From Anopheles merus (Eukaryota; Arthropoda; Insecta; Diptera; Culicidae): a DNA stretch of 64,000 bases. Location of the stretch: positions 38,919,255-38,983,254 of the forward strand of contig NC_054083.1 of the NCBI RefSeq assembly GCF_017562075.2. Reading direction: 5' to 3'. The notes beneath the pieces were generated by a model. It did not search any database. It worked only from the letters and a program-made list of their open reading frames with translations, and was not told the DNA's origin. Both the position numbers and the translations under genes were made by a program. Positions 13,301 through 25,900 of the stretch are shown here, piece after piece; the stretch's first letter is position 1; each line of letters opens with the position of its first letter.

Positions 13301-15004
13301 TGAAAAAAAAAATGGTATTTCTTGTCGAGGTTGGCAGCGGGAATACGATACGCAATGAATGAACGCACCGCAAAGGTATCGCCGTTAGAGAGAAGGTTTG
13401 CTGTCAAAAAGCAACCATCCATCCATCCGTGTCCATATCCGTTTTGCTCGCTTCGCGTAAGGTGCAGACAGTGCCCTTCGTAACGGCAGGCAGTCAGGTG
13501 CGAATTGGAATCGGGCGGTATCGGCAAATGTAAATGGGAAACTGTTTAGCAGGTGCTAGAATAGAGACAACAAATAGGCGCGATTTTGAACCGACCAACG
13601 CGCCCCAATCGCAAATAGGTTGGTTCCGTTTGGTTCTGTGCCCTGTGCCGGCGCAAGGTACACGGCGGATGTGGGATGGTGGTGAGATCCCATTCTCGAT
13701 TGGCGAGCATCGACGTCATTGAAAGGTGTTGAAAAGATGTCTCACATGTTCATTCACATGTGTAAGGCGGGTTGGTTTGATACTGAATGGAATAGTTGCT
13801 TTAGTTCGGTTGAGTGCGTTCGCACTATTCCGAAATTTGTGAGCTGTGAACGGTTTTAGAGACAAAACCAGCTGTCAGGCCGATTCGTACGAGGTTGCTT
13901 AGAGTTTAATGTATTTATTTAAAAGATTTGTAGAGCAAATATAGGAATGGCGAATTGCAAAATATAGGCAAAGTGACGCAAGATGACATTCACAATCAGT
14001 AAGGTGGTTATAAAGCCGAACATTCTCAGAATATAGTGCAGGTGTTCCCCAAGATACACTATGAGGCATCAAAAACGGAACCAAAAAAAAAATAATACCG
14101 CGTATCTCTAATATCACGGTTTCCAGGCAAAATATCACTACATATTCGTGTAATTTTGCTTCAAGTGTAAGAATTTACACAATAAATTAATTATTTGACA
14201 TAATACTGACAGCATAATACAATTTCATACTTTCTTCAAGTGTATGAAGCCAGTTTCATTATTAAATATAGCTAGATATCTCATAGTGAGAAGAATAGAT
14301 CAGAAAACTTAAGCTATCTATCAATGTTACTGAATAAGTACTGAATTTAGATTACTTCAATATTAGAAAATAGTACAAAATTTAATTGGTTAAAATGATG
14401 CCCTCCTCACTAACGTTTATCAACATTATTGGTATTTTGTTTTATCATTTGAGAAATAAAGGCAATGCGAAACAACTTACTTCAAAATAAAAGAGCAAAT
14501 TATACGCACATTAATCAATATTTGTGTTCAAATGATATGATATCATAAATGATATTGTGCTCTAGTTGTTCAATATCATTTTTGCCACCAAGAGTCATGT
14601 AAATGTGCAGTAACGCTTTAAATACTCTAGTTGAATTGCTCAACTCATGGTTTTTGTCTCGATAATTCGCCATACTTTCTCAATGATATAAAGAAGCATT
14701 AACAATACTTGGAATGAATTCCACGGTCTATGAAATACGTTTCATATAAACTTCATTCTTTCATTGCTTCTATCGAACATACAATTGAACCCATTTCCCT
14801 GCTATATTTGACTTATTCCATGCTCATAATAGCATGGAAAAATATAAAACATATCACATACGGTGATACTATTGGAACACACAGCTAAATACTAAATGAT
14901 AGTGCATAGTAAAACACATATAAAGAGAAAAGTTACATCAACATTTGGCGTGTCACTTAATCACTCGTGAACGATACATGCGTAACCATCTATCTGCGCC
15001 TGCC
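10331..15004. other. non-coding stretch, no gene recognised
   Basis: I find no conserved protein. A CA run lies at about 11328-11346. The part from about 13900 to 15000 is AT-rich. A 169-residue open frame on the minus strand (10555-11064) has no family resemblance and is taken as chance. Confidence 0.55.
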
Positions 15005-15012
15005 ATCTTCAT

Positions 15013-15194
15013 CAGTGCTCTCCAACTCTTATCTTATTCTCCAAAATCTTATTCTAGAGCTGTCTGTTGAACATGTACTATTTATTGTGCGGAAAAAACA
15101 CTATATGTATTGCAATAAACTTATCTATTAAAAAAATCAATTATTTCACGGATCACGTCTGTTAACGCCACGGACCACAGGTTGGAGACCACTG
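15013..15194. mobile_element. hAT-like MITE, 182 bp
   Basis: The left end reads CAGTGCTCTCCAAC. The right end, complemented, reads CAGTGGTCTCCAAC, so the termini form an inverted repeat with one mismatch over 14 bp and begin with the CAGTG typical of hAT elements. The flanks carry ATCTTCAT (15005-15012) and ATCTGCAT (15195-15202), an 8-bp target duplication with one mismatch, which is the hAT size. There is no coding capacity, so it is a non-autonomous element. A 15-bp direct repeat (ATACATGCGTAACCA) also lies outside it at 14974-14988 and 15204-15218. Confidence 0.75.
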
Positions 15195-15202
15195 ATCTGC
15201 AT

Positions 15203-18200
15203 TATACATGCGTAACCAATGATCTTCACTTTCACGATGTGTGGGTGTAGTGAACGAGAACAAACCGGACGTACAAGCTTTCGACTACATCTTACGTCCC
15301 TTATCGGCGAAGTGGCTTGTTTACATAAACAAGATTAGATAGCTTCGACGCGTTTCAGCAGGGGTGGGAATTAATGTGAGCCCTTTTTTGTTGCTAAAAT
15401 AGAGCATAGCCGTGTAATGAACAACAAGGTTGCAATTTACAAACTGTCACTCCCATTCCGGAGTAGAAAATTTTAATTTTACCAATCAGTGGTAGAAAAA
15501 AACATCAATTACACTTTAATTAATTATTGTTTTGCAACTTCCGCAATGCAATATTTGCTATCGAGCGCAACATCAACAAACCCTTCTGCATCTGCAGTCA
15601 ACATTTCCGTCGGTCCATCAAGCGCATCTCGTTTACATTATGAAATTGACCCTTTCCATCAGTGCTCCATCATTCCCGTTTCCCCCGCCCTGTAGGTCGA
15701 TGTTTATCAGCTGTAAATTACTGACAATTATTAGGCCATACATATACGCGTAGAGATGCGAGTACGATCTGCCTGTGCCTGTGTTCATCAATGTGCTCAA
15801 CGAGCCCGAGGGTTGTTTCCATTGACACCACCACCGATTGGTCCATTGCGTGGGGGTAGCTAGGACTGTCGAGTACACTCATGATGTCACCTGAAACACA
15901 TTGTATCAACAGTCTCGTTGTTGCCCATACGTTAGCGGGTGTGTGCGAAAATGGCAAACAAATGTTTTATTTCTACTACAACAGACATTAAAACCAAGTG
16001 ATTGTGCCTCGAGCAACAGGGTCATAAAAGAAACCCTTTCCTCCACGCCATTTGTTACCGCTTTCAGCTAAACTATTCATAAAGCTGGGCAAACACCAAA
16101 GACGGACCCAGCTAAATAGCTTGTAGCCGCAACCGACCGACCGAAAAGGGCATCGAAACGGCGAACGAAATTCGGAACGTGCCGGGACTAATTATTCTAG
16201 ACACTAAATTTATTAAACCAATTAACATATCTCGCTACCGCGGTTATGCTCCCGTTTTGAATGAATGACCATCCATTCCGCCCCGCTACCCAGGAAAGGG
16301 CCACTTTTAATAACAACATCATCTCACCCGCCCTTCCCAATACACGTGCGTCAGAGTGTGTTGTTTGGGTGGTCGCGCAAATTCCACCCGCTGTTCCGTG
16401 TGTCCATTTGCCACCACAGAAAGGCGTGCCAAGCCCTCTCCCATCCACCCCAACACACGCCGCCCATCGCTGCCATTTTCGACGGCGCCCTGTACCGCGC
16501 CGGCCAAGCGTATCAATCAAAATCTAACGAAAATTGATTGATACCAAGCCAAGTGCCGCCGCGCCAGGCCAGGCCGAGAATCGTCCCGAAGCCCCGGAGG
16601 CTTGGCTAGTGCGTGCTTTAGTGGGCCATCAATCCAAAATCTTCGCTCCAGTAGGGGCGTTGGGGGACAGGACAACTGAGTGGAGCTGGGCGGAGGGGAA
16701 CGTTTTTGGGTGGTAATATTTTTAGAGCATCACACTGCCACCGCCCGCCAGTTCGTTGGCTTTTGTGGAAGGTGGCCAAAAAGGTAGCTTTTCGGATGGC
16801 TCGATGGTCATTATTTATGTGCCAAAATAGAACCACAGAAAAGAAACAAAACAGAGCCAGCTCCGCACAAACATACTGAGCAGCAAACCAGATAGCTTCC
16901 CAGAAGCGAGCCAAAAGTATGCTTATGCGGCAGTGTTGCTGTGTGTGTGTGTTGTAGGGGATTGTCTTTGGCTGCCGTTTGATCCGCTTTTTTACGTTAT
17001 TTGATTGCTCTATCCATTGGATGAATCGCTTCAAGGCACGTAAATGTGGTTTTCCGGCCCCCCGACATCAAGCGGTGGGGGATGAAAAGCGACGCAAAAC
17101 GACCCATCCAGATGGGCAGTCTTTGGTGTTTTTTGTTGCTTCTACCACTCTACCACTCTATCGCCTGTACTAGAGTGCGTTGTGTCACACACCCTCCGCC
17201 GGCTGGTTCTATCGTTTCGATCGTACAGATAGTGGAGGCTCACGTAGGAATATAAATGGATCCAACAAGGTGTGAGCAAGATGGGTTCGCGTTCACGTTT
17301 TGTTGGGCTACCACCTGGTCTGGCTAGCGATCAATCTTATTCGGTCCGCTAGTGGAACAATGGAAGGATTCTTGATGCCACAAAACGGTGGTAAAATCAA
17401 ATAAGTATTTAAATTGGTATTCAGATAAGTTACAAAATGATTTTTCATGTAAACAAAAACTAGCAAAAATGCAAAAGCTACACTTTTAAAATCATTGGAA
17501 AACGTAAAGTGTGACATTTTTGTTTTGTTTCAAAGTAGGGCAGATTTTTTTTATTGTGAAGAAATAAGATGTTAAACAATACACTAAACACAAAAAGGGA
17601 TCATGAATATATTTTCAACGTGTATCCTAAGACAAATATGCAATAAATTATAAATGAAACCCGAATAGAGTTAAAGATCAACGACTTTAACTTCATATTT
17701 AAACAGAATAATATGAAATAAAATTCAAGAAATTATGCAAAATTGAACTACAAAATTCAAAACATACAAAATTCAATAGATGAAAGTATTAATCGACCAC
17801 TGAAGATAAGAATAAACAAAATGATACATAAAAATGTAAAAATAAAAGATGATCAGAAGAAATTGCTGCAATTGCTATAAACTGATATAATAAGAATCAA
17901 TAAAAAAGAACACGAAAAGATCAACAAGCAATGTTACGAATTCAATTTTAAAACTATTTTAAAATTTAAAACATCTTAGATAAAGCAACGTGAGAAGCAT
18001 AAAAAAAGAAAAATAGACTAACGTACAATATCAAATAAGCATGTGATTTAAAACCCTAATATTTGAGTCTTTAATCAAAATATAAACCATAATTTTCTCC
18101 TTTTTAGGCAACCTTCCATTCATAAAATGTTTAATATTAAATTGCAACTCGTTCCCTCAACCCTTTGCTAATTGTTCCCGGTAGTAACAGTAGCCAAAGG

Positions 18201-19789
18201 AATGTTGATTCCTTCCTTTCCTTTCTTTCTTTGGCTCGTGAAGCAGTTCATTCCCATCCCGGTCCTACACGCTCAGCCATGGGGAAGCTTAGCGGAAGAA
18301 TGTTTCGCTGACAAAATTGCCTCAAACTCCTGTAAACCCGTAGGTTGTTACGGATTTTTCCCCCCCATTTTCTGCTCGGTCATTCCACAGTGTCCGTTCC
18401 ATTCACGTGCCCACCAGCACGTAGGATATAACGAACGGGCAGCAGCAGCAGCAGCAGCAGCACACTGTCTACCGATGCTTCGAATGGGAATTTTCACAAT
18501 CTTGCAACTTTCTCAAAATTGTTTAACTTTACAAGCTCGCCGTAGGAATGTGCCCAGAATGTTCCTCCAAGCAAGCTTTCCTCGCTGCCGGAAAGCGTCC
18601 GGCCGTACACGTCGAACCGCAGCAAAACACCTTACCGTCGGTTTCCGGGAAGGATAAGGACCGTACGATCCGCAAAATGAATGGAGTTTTAAAGCGTGTG
18701 ACACACATCCTGTGTGCGGCGAGGAGCAAAACGCCGGACGCCGAGATGGAAAAGGCTTCAATGGAAGACTGGAAATAGAGCACCGAGCGAAACTTTCTCC
18801 TCCGTGCTAAGCAAATAATCTCGAATCACCCACACAGGGGTACATGTCCTTTCCCGGCAAGACACCGAACGGGTCCTTTTTTCCACAAAACTAACACGGA
18901 GGAGGCACACGGACACATCGAGCAAGCGTACGGTCTTAAACCGTTTCAACCCGCCGCTGAGACTACTTTATCGCCTTTTGCTTCGGGCTCAAGATGCTCA
19001 TAAAAAAGTTATCTCCTCACCACTCCCGCCGGGCTCTTCCCTTCTTCCTGCGCGTGTGTGTGTATCATCCTTAGCAAGTGTCTTTTTTTCGGGTGGATTT
19101 GCGTACGTAGCGTTGTAACCAAGTAACAACCCTCCCGACCGGTCCAGCAAAACGAACACACAAAGTTTGATTTTTGGCTTTTCGGTAAAGTGTGCTGGTG
19201 GCGCAAGTCGCTCGTGAAATGTGTCCCCCGTGTGCCATATTTGTTTTACATGATCATGAACTTTCAAGCGGCAACTGAATTTCTTGTCAGGCGGGCTGAA
19301 TTTCCCTGCTGCTTTTTCTTTTACGGCCACCGGGAACTTTCATTCTCAAGAGACACATGCGTGGTTGGGGTTTGGGGAAAAAACAGTCGGCTGGAAAATT
19401 GTCCATCGATGCTGCTGTGAAGGTAAAAATGATTTACAAGCGTGATCGCGTGAATTGAAATGGAAGGGAAGTTGAAGTGAAAAATAAATGTTTGCAACGT
19501 TGCTTATTTGAAATGCAGTTGCAAGTGTTGTTGTTTTTTTGACAGATTTTAATGTTTTTGTGTAGTTTTATTGAGTTATATGTACAATCAATGTATGCTT
19601 TTCAAGGAAAAATATAAGAAATATGAGAAATTCAAAGCCTTACAACTAATTGTAAATATCAAACCAATTTAAAATGACAACAAACATATCAATTATTTAA
19701 AAATGTGGAGTTCGATTGACAAAATTTGCAATCTGTAATTAAAATTAATTTACGATATTTCCATTAACAAAAAGTACTTGTAATTGGAC
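15203..19789. other. non-coding stretch, no gene recognised
   Basis: No recognisable gene. It contains the GCA repeat at 18439-18462 and a very AT-rich part at about 17370-18130. The AT-homeodomain-like sequences near 16190-16230 cannot be interpreted without conservation data. Confidence 0.55.
18439..18462. repeat. (GCA)8 microsatellite
   Basis: Eight uninterrupted GCA units. The surrounding open frame has no other protein-like feature, so this is not taken as a polyalanine or polyglutamine coding tract. Confidence 0.9.
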
Positions 19790-19801
19790 GAACAAGTTAT
19801 T

Positions 19802-20006
19802 CTTCTTCTTCTTGTTTGGCTCAACAACCGATGCCGGTCAAGGCCTGCCAACCCACTTGTGGGGTTGGCTTTCAGTGACTTATTGATTTCCCCCCATAGC
19901 AGGATAGTCAGTCCTACGTATGGCGGCACGGTCTATTTGGGGCTTGAACCCATGACGGGCATGTTGTTAAGTCGTACGAGTTGACGACTGTACCATGAGA
20001 CCGGCT
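19802..20006 (-). mobile_element. tRNA-derived SINE with perfect 12-bp target duplication
   Basis: Read on the minus strand the element starts AGCCGGTCTCATGG at 20006. It has an A-box-like TGGTACAGTCGT (about 19985-19996) and a good pol III B box, GGTTCAAGCC, at 19941-19950. It ends in a short (AAG)n tail, seen on the plus strand as CTTCTTCTT from 19802. GAACAAGTTATT is repeated exactly at 19790-19801 and 20007-20018. These traits (tRNA-like head, simple 3' tail, long target duplication) show LINE-dependent insertion. It looks full length and young. The family name is not assigned. Confidence 0.88.
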
Positions 20007-20018
20007 GAACAAGTTATT

Positions 20019-22049
20019 AGATTATTTAAAAAAAAGTAAATATAATAATTTAAATAGAATAATAATAGAATAATAACAAGAAACATAGTTTAATAAATTC
20101 AGATTAATGCAATGAGGCAGAATTAAATTGACTAATTCCATTTGTGACTATTGATCACATTTAGTTTCTGTGGTCCTCTATAATGTGCAGTGATTTACCT
20201 TAGGCATTAGAACGTTTAAAAAGGGGTTCAATGGTATTTTTGCACAGGAGAAATTTATCTACAATAACCGTCATCCTCAAGGACGCTTCACACCCATGTT
20301 CACGGTCATTGGATGATGCTTTTCAATGCATCAGTGCATGTACATGATGAAACCTCCCCATAAATGTTGTACTTCCCAAGCAAGACGACGAAATACGACC
20401 CTCACGACGCTATTCACGTCCGGCGCCATGCATGATCGCTTTGCGTCTGCGCCTTTCGCGAATGATCACGTCTAGACGCGCAACCGGCACGATCCCGCTT
20501 GTCATCCTGCACCCAATAGAAATGCGTCACCGATGCGCTACGCAAAGTGTGTCGTCCGCAGCAAAGTTATCGAACCGAGCGAGTTTAGTTCGACCACTTC
20601 GGGTGGAGTGCATTATTATTTGCAGTGCCGTCGAGTGTCATCAGATTGCAACAGTGTCACGCAGCACTCGAAAACTGTCGTGTACGCAAACACTCGCGTA
20701 CGCTGATAGTATAGCGTAATACAACAACAAAAAAAAGGTGCCAACTCAAACCACGCCTCACCGCACCTTCTGCGTTTAGTAACAAAAAAAAAGAAGAGGA
20801 GCAGCACACAGAACACATCGGTAAATCCGTTCCAGTGAGCAAACAAAGTCAACAAAATTGCAAACAATAAACAAATTAGCGACACGAACGCCGAGGCCGC
20901 GCACACGCGACTGTAATTCCTGCGCTGCACTTGCCAGGGCGACGGTAGGGGAGTGGAACCAGGAAGGGCGTTACACAAAAATTGCAAACATTTGTTTGCA
21001 AATCTCAGCGGGACGAGCGAGCTCTTGTTCCATCGGCGAGGTGTTGAAAAACGGACAAGCAGCAACCTTATCGTTGATAAGATCGTCGTTTGCTGCGAGT
21101 TTGCTTTTTTGCTTGCACCACCATACCGGCACTGTCCGCTGTTTGGTTCGGGCTGACATGGAAGAGCACAGCGTTAATATGAGAATAAAAACATTGGCTG
21201 ACATCGGAACCGGTGCGACAATGTTTCGACTCGTGTTGCCAATTTCGTTCGCGGTTAGGCCGTTAGCAACATCGTGTGGTGCAATTTATTTAAAAAAGCG
21301 GTGGAAAATACACCTCCGTAAACATGCGGTCAGTGGCAGTTTTTGGTCGAGAAGAGAGAGAGAGAAAAACACAACTCCTGTCTATAGCAGCACGATTTTT
21401 ACACTTTGCATCATCGAGACACGGTGGGTTCAAAGTTAATGGAGACAGATACGTATATGCCACGCCAATGCACGTGTTTTGCTAACGCAAAGTGATTGCC
21501 AACTGGGAGGAAAAGTGTGGCATGCAATTTATAAGAAAGATATTTGGTTACCAGCCTCTGTCTACGATCAACGCCTATCACTTTAGCGCCCTCGTATGGA
21601 TGCAATTTTCATAAATCATCGAAACGGGCAAGTTAACGCCTCTCCCGAAAGGTAAAACAATACACATAAGCACCCACAGCCGTAACAATGTGTGCGGGGC
21701 ATAAACATTCGGCGGTGGTTGGATGTTATGGAATATCAGTACATTAATTTATAGCGTGTGGTTTTATAGAGCTCCATTACCAACTTTGTTTTGCTGGTTT
21801 TGCTGGTTTTCGAGGGTGCATTATACATTGTACATTTTATCGAATTTGATACCGAAACCTGTCGATGTTTCATAACATTTACAGTTGTTCTTTTGTTGGC
21901 GTTCAGATCATGTTGCCAATTAGTGTTGCAATCATATGTTGTTGTATTTTACGAACGCACTTTCCGTTTACAATCTCGACAAACAGTTGGGCTTACACCA
22001 AACAGTAAAAGTTCGTCAGAAGACTGAAGTCAACATTTCTTTAAGATAA
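20019..22049. other. non-coding stretch; possible regulatory segment
   Basis: No gene is recognised. The part from about 20380 to 21400 is less AT-rich than its surroundings, has many CG dinucleotides and CAA runs, and resembles mosquito promoter or 5' UTR sequence, but I could not fix a start site or a splice donor. Confidence 0.4.
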
Positions 22050-22960
22050 GGCCTGCGAAGTATACCATCCAGATGAATCATCTAATCTAGAAATACTGCG
22101 AAGAACTACTGTAGGAATTTATGTTGGAAATCATCCAGTTCATTTGGAAAGACTGCATTCGTTTGTTAAACTGTTCGAGCTTACGTGACATCAAAGTCTA
22201 CAATAATGCCTATAAGTTTCTGTCTAAACTCCCAGTTTCAGGCCTCGGGTCGCATGTTTAAATATATTGATCAAATATGGAAACTCCACCATCAAGCCTA
22301 TCAGGCTGGCTTTTTATGGAAAATCCGCCATTGGTCAATCGTTTAATCTTCAGCAGATTCTCCAAAATTATAGAGTACTTCAAAACTGTAGATAATAAGA
22401 GATAAAAGAGACCCACGAGGTCCAAAACATCTTTAATAATACTACAACCTGTTGATGACCGACTTAGCATTGCCCTACCACCACCATAAAGCGCAATGAA
22501 GCTATGAAACCTTGTACAACGGAACAGTTCATATGAGGTGTATAAGATGTATACCCCTAAAGTCCCAATAATCAGATTGATAATACATGTGACAAAGACA
22601 AAGTACCTGATTTATGAAGATTCAAACAGGTCTTCTGAAGGTGTTGAAGTAATAGAAGAGGTTTAGTATCTTTGGACAATCAGGCGGACGTCAGTAGGGC
22701 AATTCGGATAACCGTATCGGGACTTTATCGGGTTTTACAAAAAGGATTTTAAGAGAACCTTAAATGCGAAGCAGTATCAAAGAACATAGAAACCTGGAGC
22801 ATTGCTGTTGAAAGTGTTGTGTACTACCAGGAGGTACTCAACCATGATCAAACCATTAAAAAGGAAAAGAGATAACGCGAGAACTAAAACTACAGCGTTT
22901 GGATACAGTCGTCAACTCGCACTACTTAACAACATGGATGTCAAGAAACCAAGCAAATTA
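22050..22960 (+). pseudogene. decayed LINE reverse-transcriptase remnant
   Basis: Pieces of a non-LTR reverse transcriptase can be read in several plus-strand frames. YQAGF lies near 22300. After a frame change, GKSAIGQSFNLQQILQNY follows (22320-22375), the same block as STTDQIFTMRQIL in the fragment at 9950-10330. Further on, about 22670-22745, a frame with DNQADVSRAIRITVSGLYR resembles the post-palm region of such enzymes. Stops and frame changes are frequent, so this is an old, dead copy. The outer limits are approximate. Confidence 0.55.
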
Positions 22961-25900
22961 TCTGTTTAAATCCTCCTACGGAGAAATGTAAAATCAATAA
23001 AAACGATAACCAGTTGTCCTTAACATACAACATACCTTATTAGAATCACTCTCTCTTTCGATGTCTTCAACTTTCGACGAATCCACTCTTCCGTCAAAAT
23101 GTTGCCATCCTTTAAACCAACACTCACTATCATTATACACAGACGAAGCCACTTTGCCGGTACATTAATTATTTGTGCACACTAATTTCACTACCGCCAC
23201 GAATATTCAATCGGCGTCCGATTTCAACTGCGATTGAGTTTCATGCGAACTTTGCGGCGAAAGTTTTTGGCCAGGTGAGGAGGTTTCGTCGAGCGTCGGT
23301 GCTAATTTTATCCTTCCAAAATTTCCATCGTACCAGCGCACACATACACACACACCGAACGGTGGCGGTAGACCTCTTGCAAACCCCTTTCGTTCCCACG
23401 AGCATGAGAAACGCTTTCCATTGCGAAGCTTAAATTCGCCGTTTGGTATTTCTCCAAAGCTCCAAAAGGGCGGTTTGGACACCATTCTATCCACCGGGTC
23501 GGGTCGGCCGGTCGGAAAAGGTAGCGTCTGGAAAATTTGGCAAATGAATAAATTAACAACTACCCCGAAATCTGAAAGCTCCGACCTTAGCACCGAATCG
23601 GCGAAATGGGTTGTGTCTTCTGTAAGCTAATATGGAGTATTATCTCACATGCAGAACAAAAGCAAAGCTCCCCTTTCCCAAAAAAACTCTAAAAAGGGCA
23701 TCTAAATTCATTTGATAGTAGCGAAAAGGATGAAAGAAAGTTAGAACAGCTTCGGGCCATATGTCATGGCCCTATGAACTTCCAGCAATTCCGGTCCATT
23801 TTAATGCTCCTCGCGGCGCATTTATAAATAGCACGCTAGCAACATAAGCTGTGCCGAGCTAAAGAATGATAACAATAGGGCCACACCGTTGCGATACACA
23901 GCTGGCGAAGAAGGGACGCTTGTGCTAGCGGGCTTATTTGAATGAGAATGTATGACGTCACGCAGCACAGAACGCGAGTAAAGCTGACGTTCTGCTCTCG
24001 AGATGTTCCAGATTTTAGCCAGATCGTTGACCTTTACCGCCCCTCCAGCGCACATAAATTTCCCCCGGTTTCCCGCCCAGGAGCAGAATTAGCAGCCACA
24101 TACCCCGTGCCAGTTTCCATGTAGTTGCGCTGTGCAGCGATGAAAACTCAGACCACATCCGGAAGAAATTCTCACCTACGGAAGCATTTATTTTCAGCCA
24201 CATCCTTCTACCATACCTTCTCCACATGAAAGTTAAACCGTTTTGCGGATAGCTCCGGTATCTGGGTCGGGTTAAAAAACTCAATCCTTCTATTGTACCT
24301 GCTACCTAGGACAACCGCTTCCCCGCTGGTCATGCAAAAAAGGCTTGGATACCTTGGGTACATGTGGAAGAACAAATACTCTCAACCGGGAAGAATGAAG
24401 GTCCGGATGAAGGATGCACTCTATACACTTGCTATCCAATTGCTGGTTGGTTACAGCTAGTAACGAACGACCACAACACACCGTCGTCTATACGGTGGTA
24501 TGTCGAACACGTCTAACAAAACCGTAAGGCCAATGCTAACCGCCCGGAACCGGATGCTGGAGTTAAAAGCACATACAGCACAAAAAGAGCAACAGAAAAG
24601 AGGGACTACGTGGCAGAGTATCCTTCCGACATGCGACGGCAACATCGCTGGGGTGGTCTGGTATTTGTAGAGGATCGTCAGTTTTACGCCTTGTCGTCAC
24701 TATTGTCGTGCTGTGCTTGTGTGCTGGGAGATTTGTCTATTTTCTTCAACACAAGCATTCCCCGACACCAACAGAGCAATGCCAGAAATGCTACACACAC
24801 ACACACACGAACTTGAGCAAAAAAATGTTTGAATGTGTAGATTGCTAAGCTTGGATACAGAAGTACATTCACATCAAGAAATAAACGATTTAATCAATCG
24901 CTCTGATCTGCTGCTGCGTTGAGCTTACAAGGATGCGAAATTAATATTTGCACAACACTCACGTACTGCCGGCTTCAAAATCCCGTACATGGAGTCACAT
25001 AGAGAGGGGTTGACAAAATCTCTTATCTCTTACACCTCAAACTACATGCTAAACCGCTGCTAAATGGGATTTCGGGGGCAGTGTCATGAAAATGGTGCAA
25101 TTTGCAAACCTTCTTCCTCGCATACAAAACAGCAAGCGTAACGCAAACACACACACACGGAACACTGCAGCAGTAAAGTGCACCTGAAAACCACTCGGGT
25201 GGCGTCAGCATGTTTATTGTTTTATGAGCTAATTGTAATTTTAAGCTCACCGTCACGTACAACTCAGCAGCTTTCCGGCTAAGCCAAGCGAAGCAACCTA
25301 CACAAGAATACAAGGAGCACACACACACTCGTGTGCCAGATGTTGTGGGCGCTTCATCTTTGCCAAAAGTAGGCCGGTTACGAAGAAAGTTGGGTTACGA
25401 AAAGTTTATGTTCCATTCGGTAGAACAATTCACTTACTCAGTAACACACTCGTATTGCCAATTAAAAGGGAAAGGGAGAGAGAGAGTGTGTGTTTGTGTG
25501 GTCTGTAGCAGGCAGTTGTTGCATGAAGGATTAGAAGTTGCTCCAGTTCGTGGAACAATTATACGGCAGTACAAGAAGAACCGTAAGGCATACCCAACAT
25601 TTCTCGATAACACACATCCGGGTCGCTCACGTACCACATTTAAAACTGTCAACTTGCAGCCCCGTGTGTTCTTCCTTTATGGTACTAAACATTAATTTGT
25701 ACAAGTACTAATTATAAACAATGGTAACCGCCCTCCGACACTGCCACCGACTGCCAAACAGTCCGAAGCCAACGCACCGGAGCGATGTTGGGAAACCCCG
25801 CCATCGTTGATGAAGTTATTCAAACTTCTACGGCAAACATGTTCCAGCAGTTAGTAACCGCAAACAAACGCAAAACATACCTCGCCGGGCCGTACACCCA

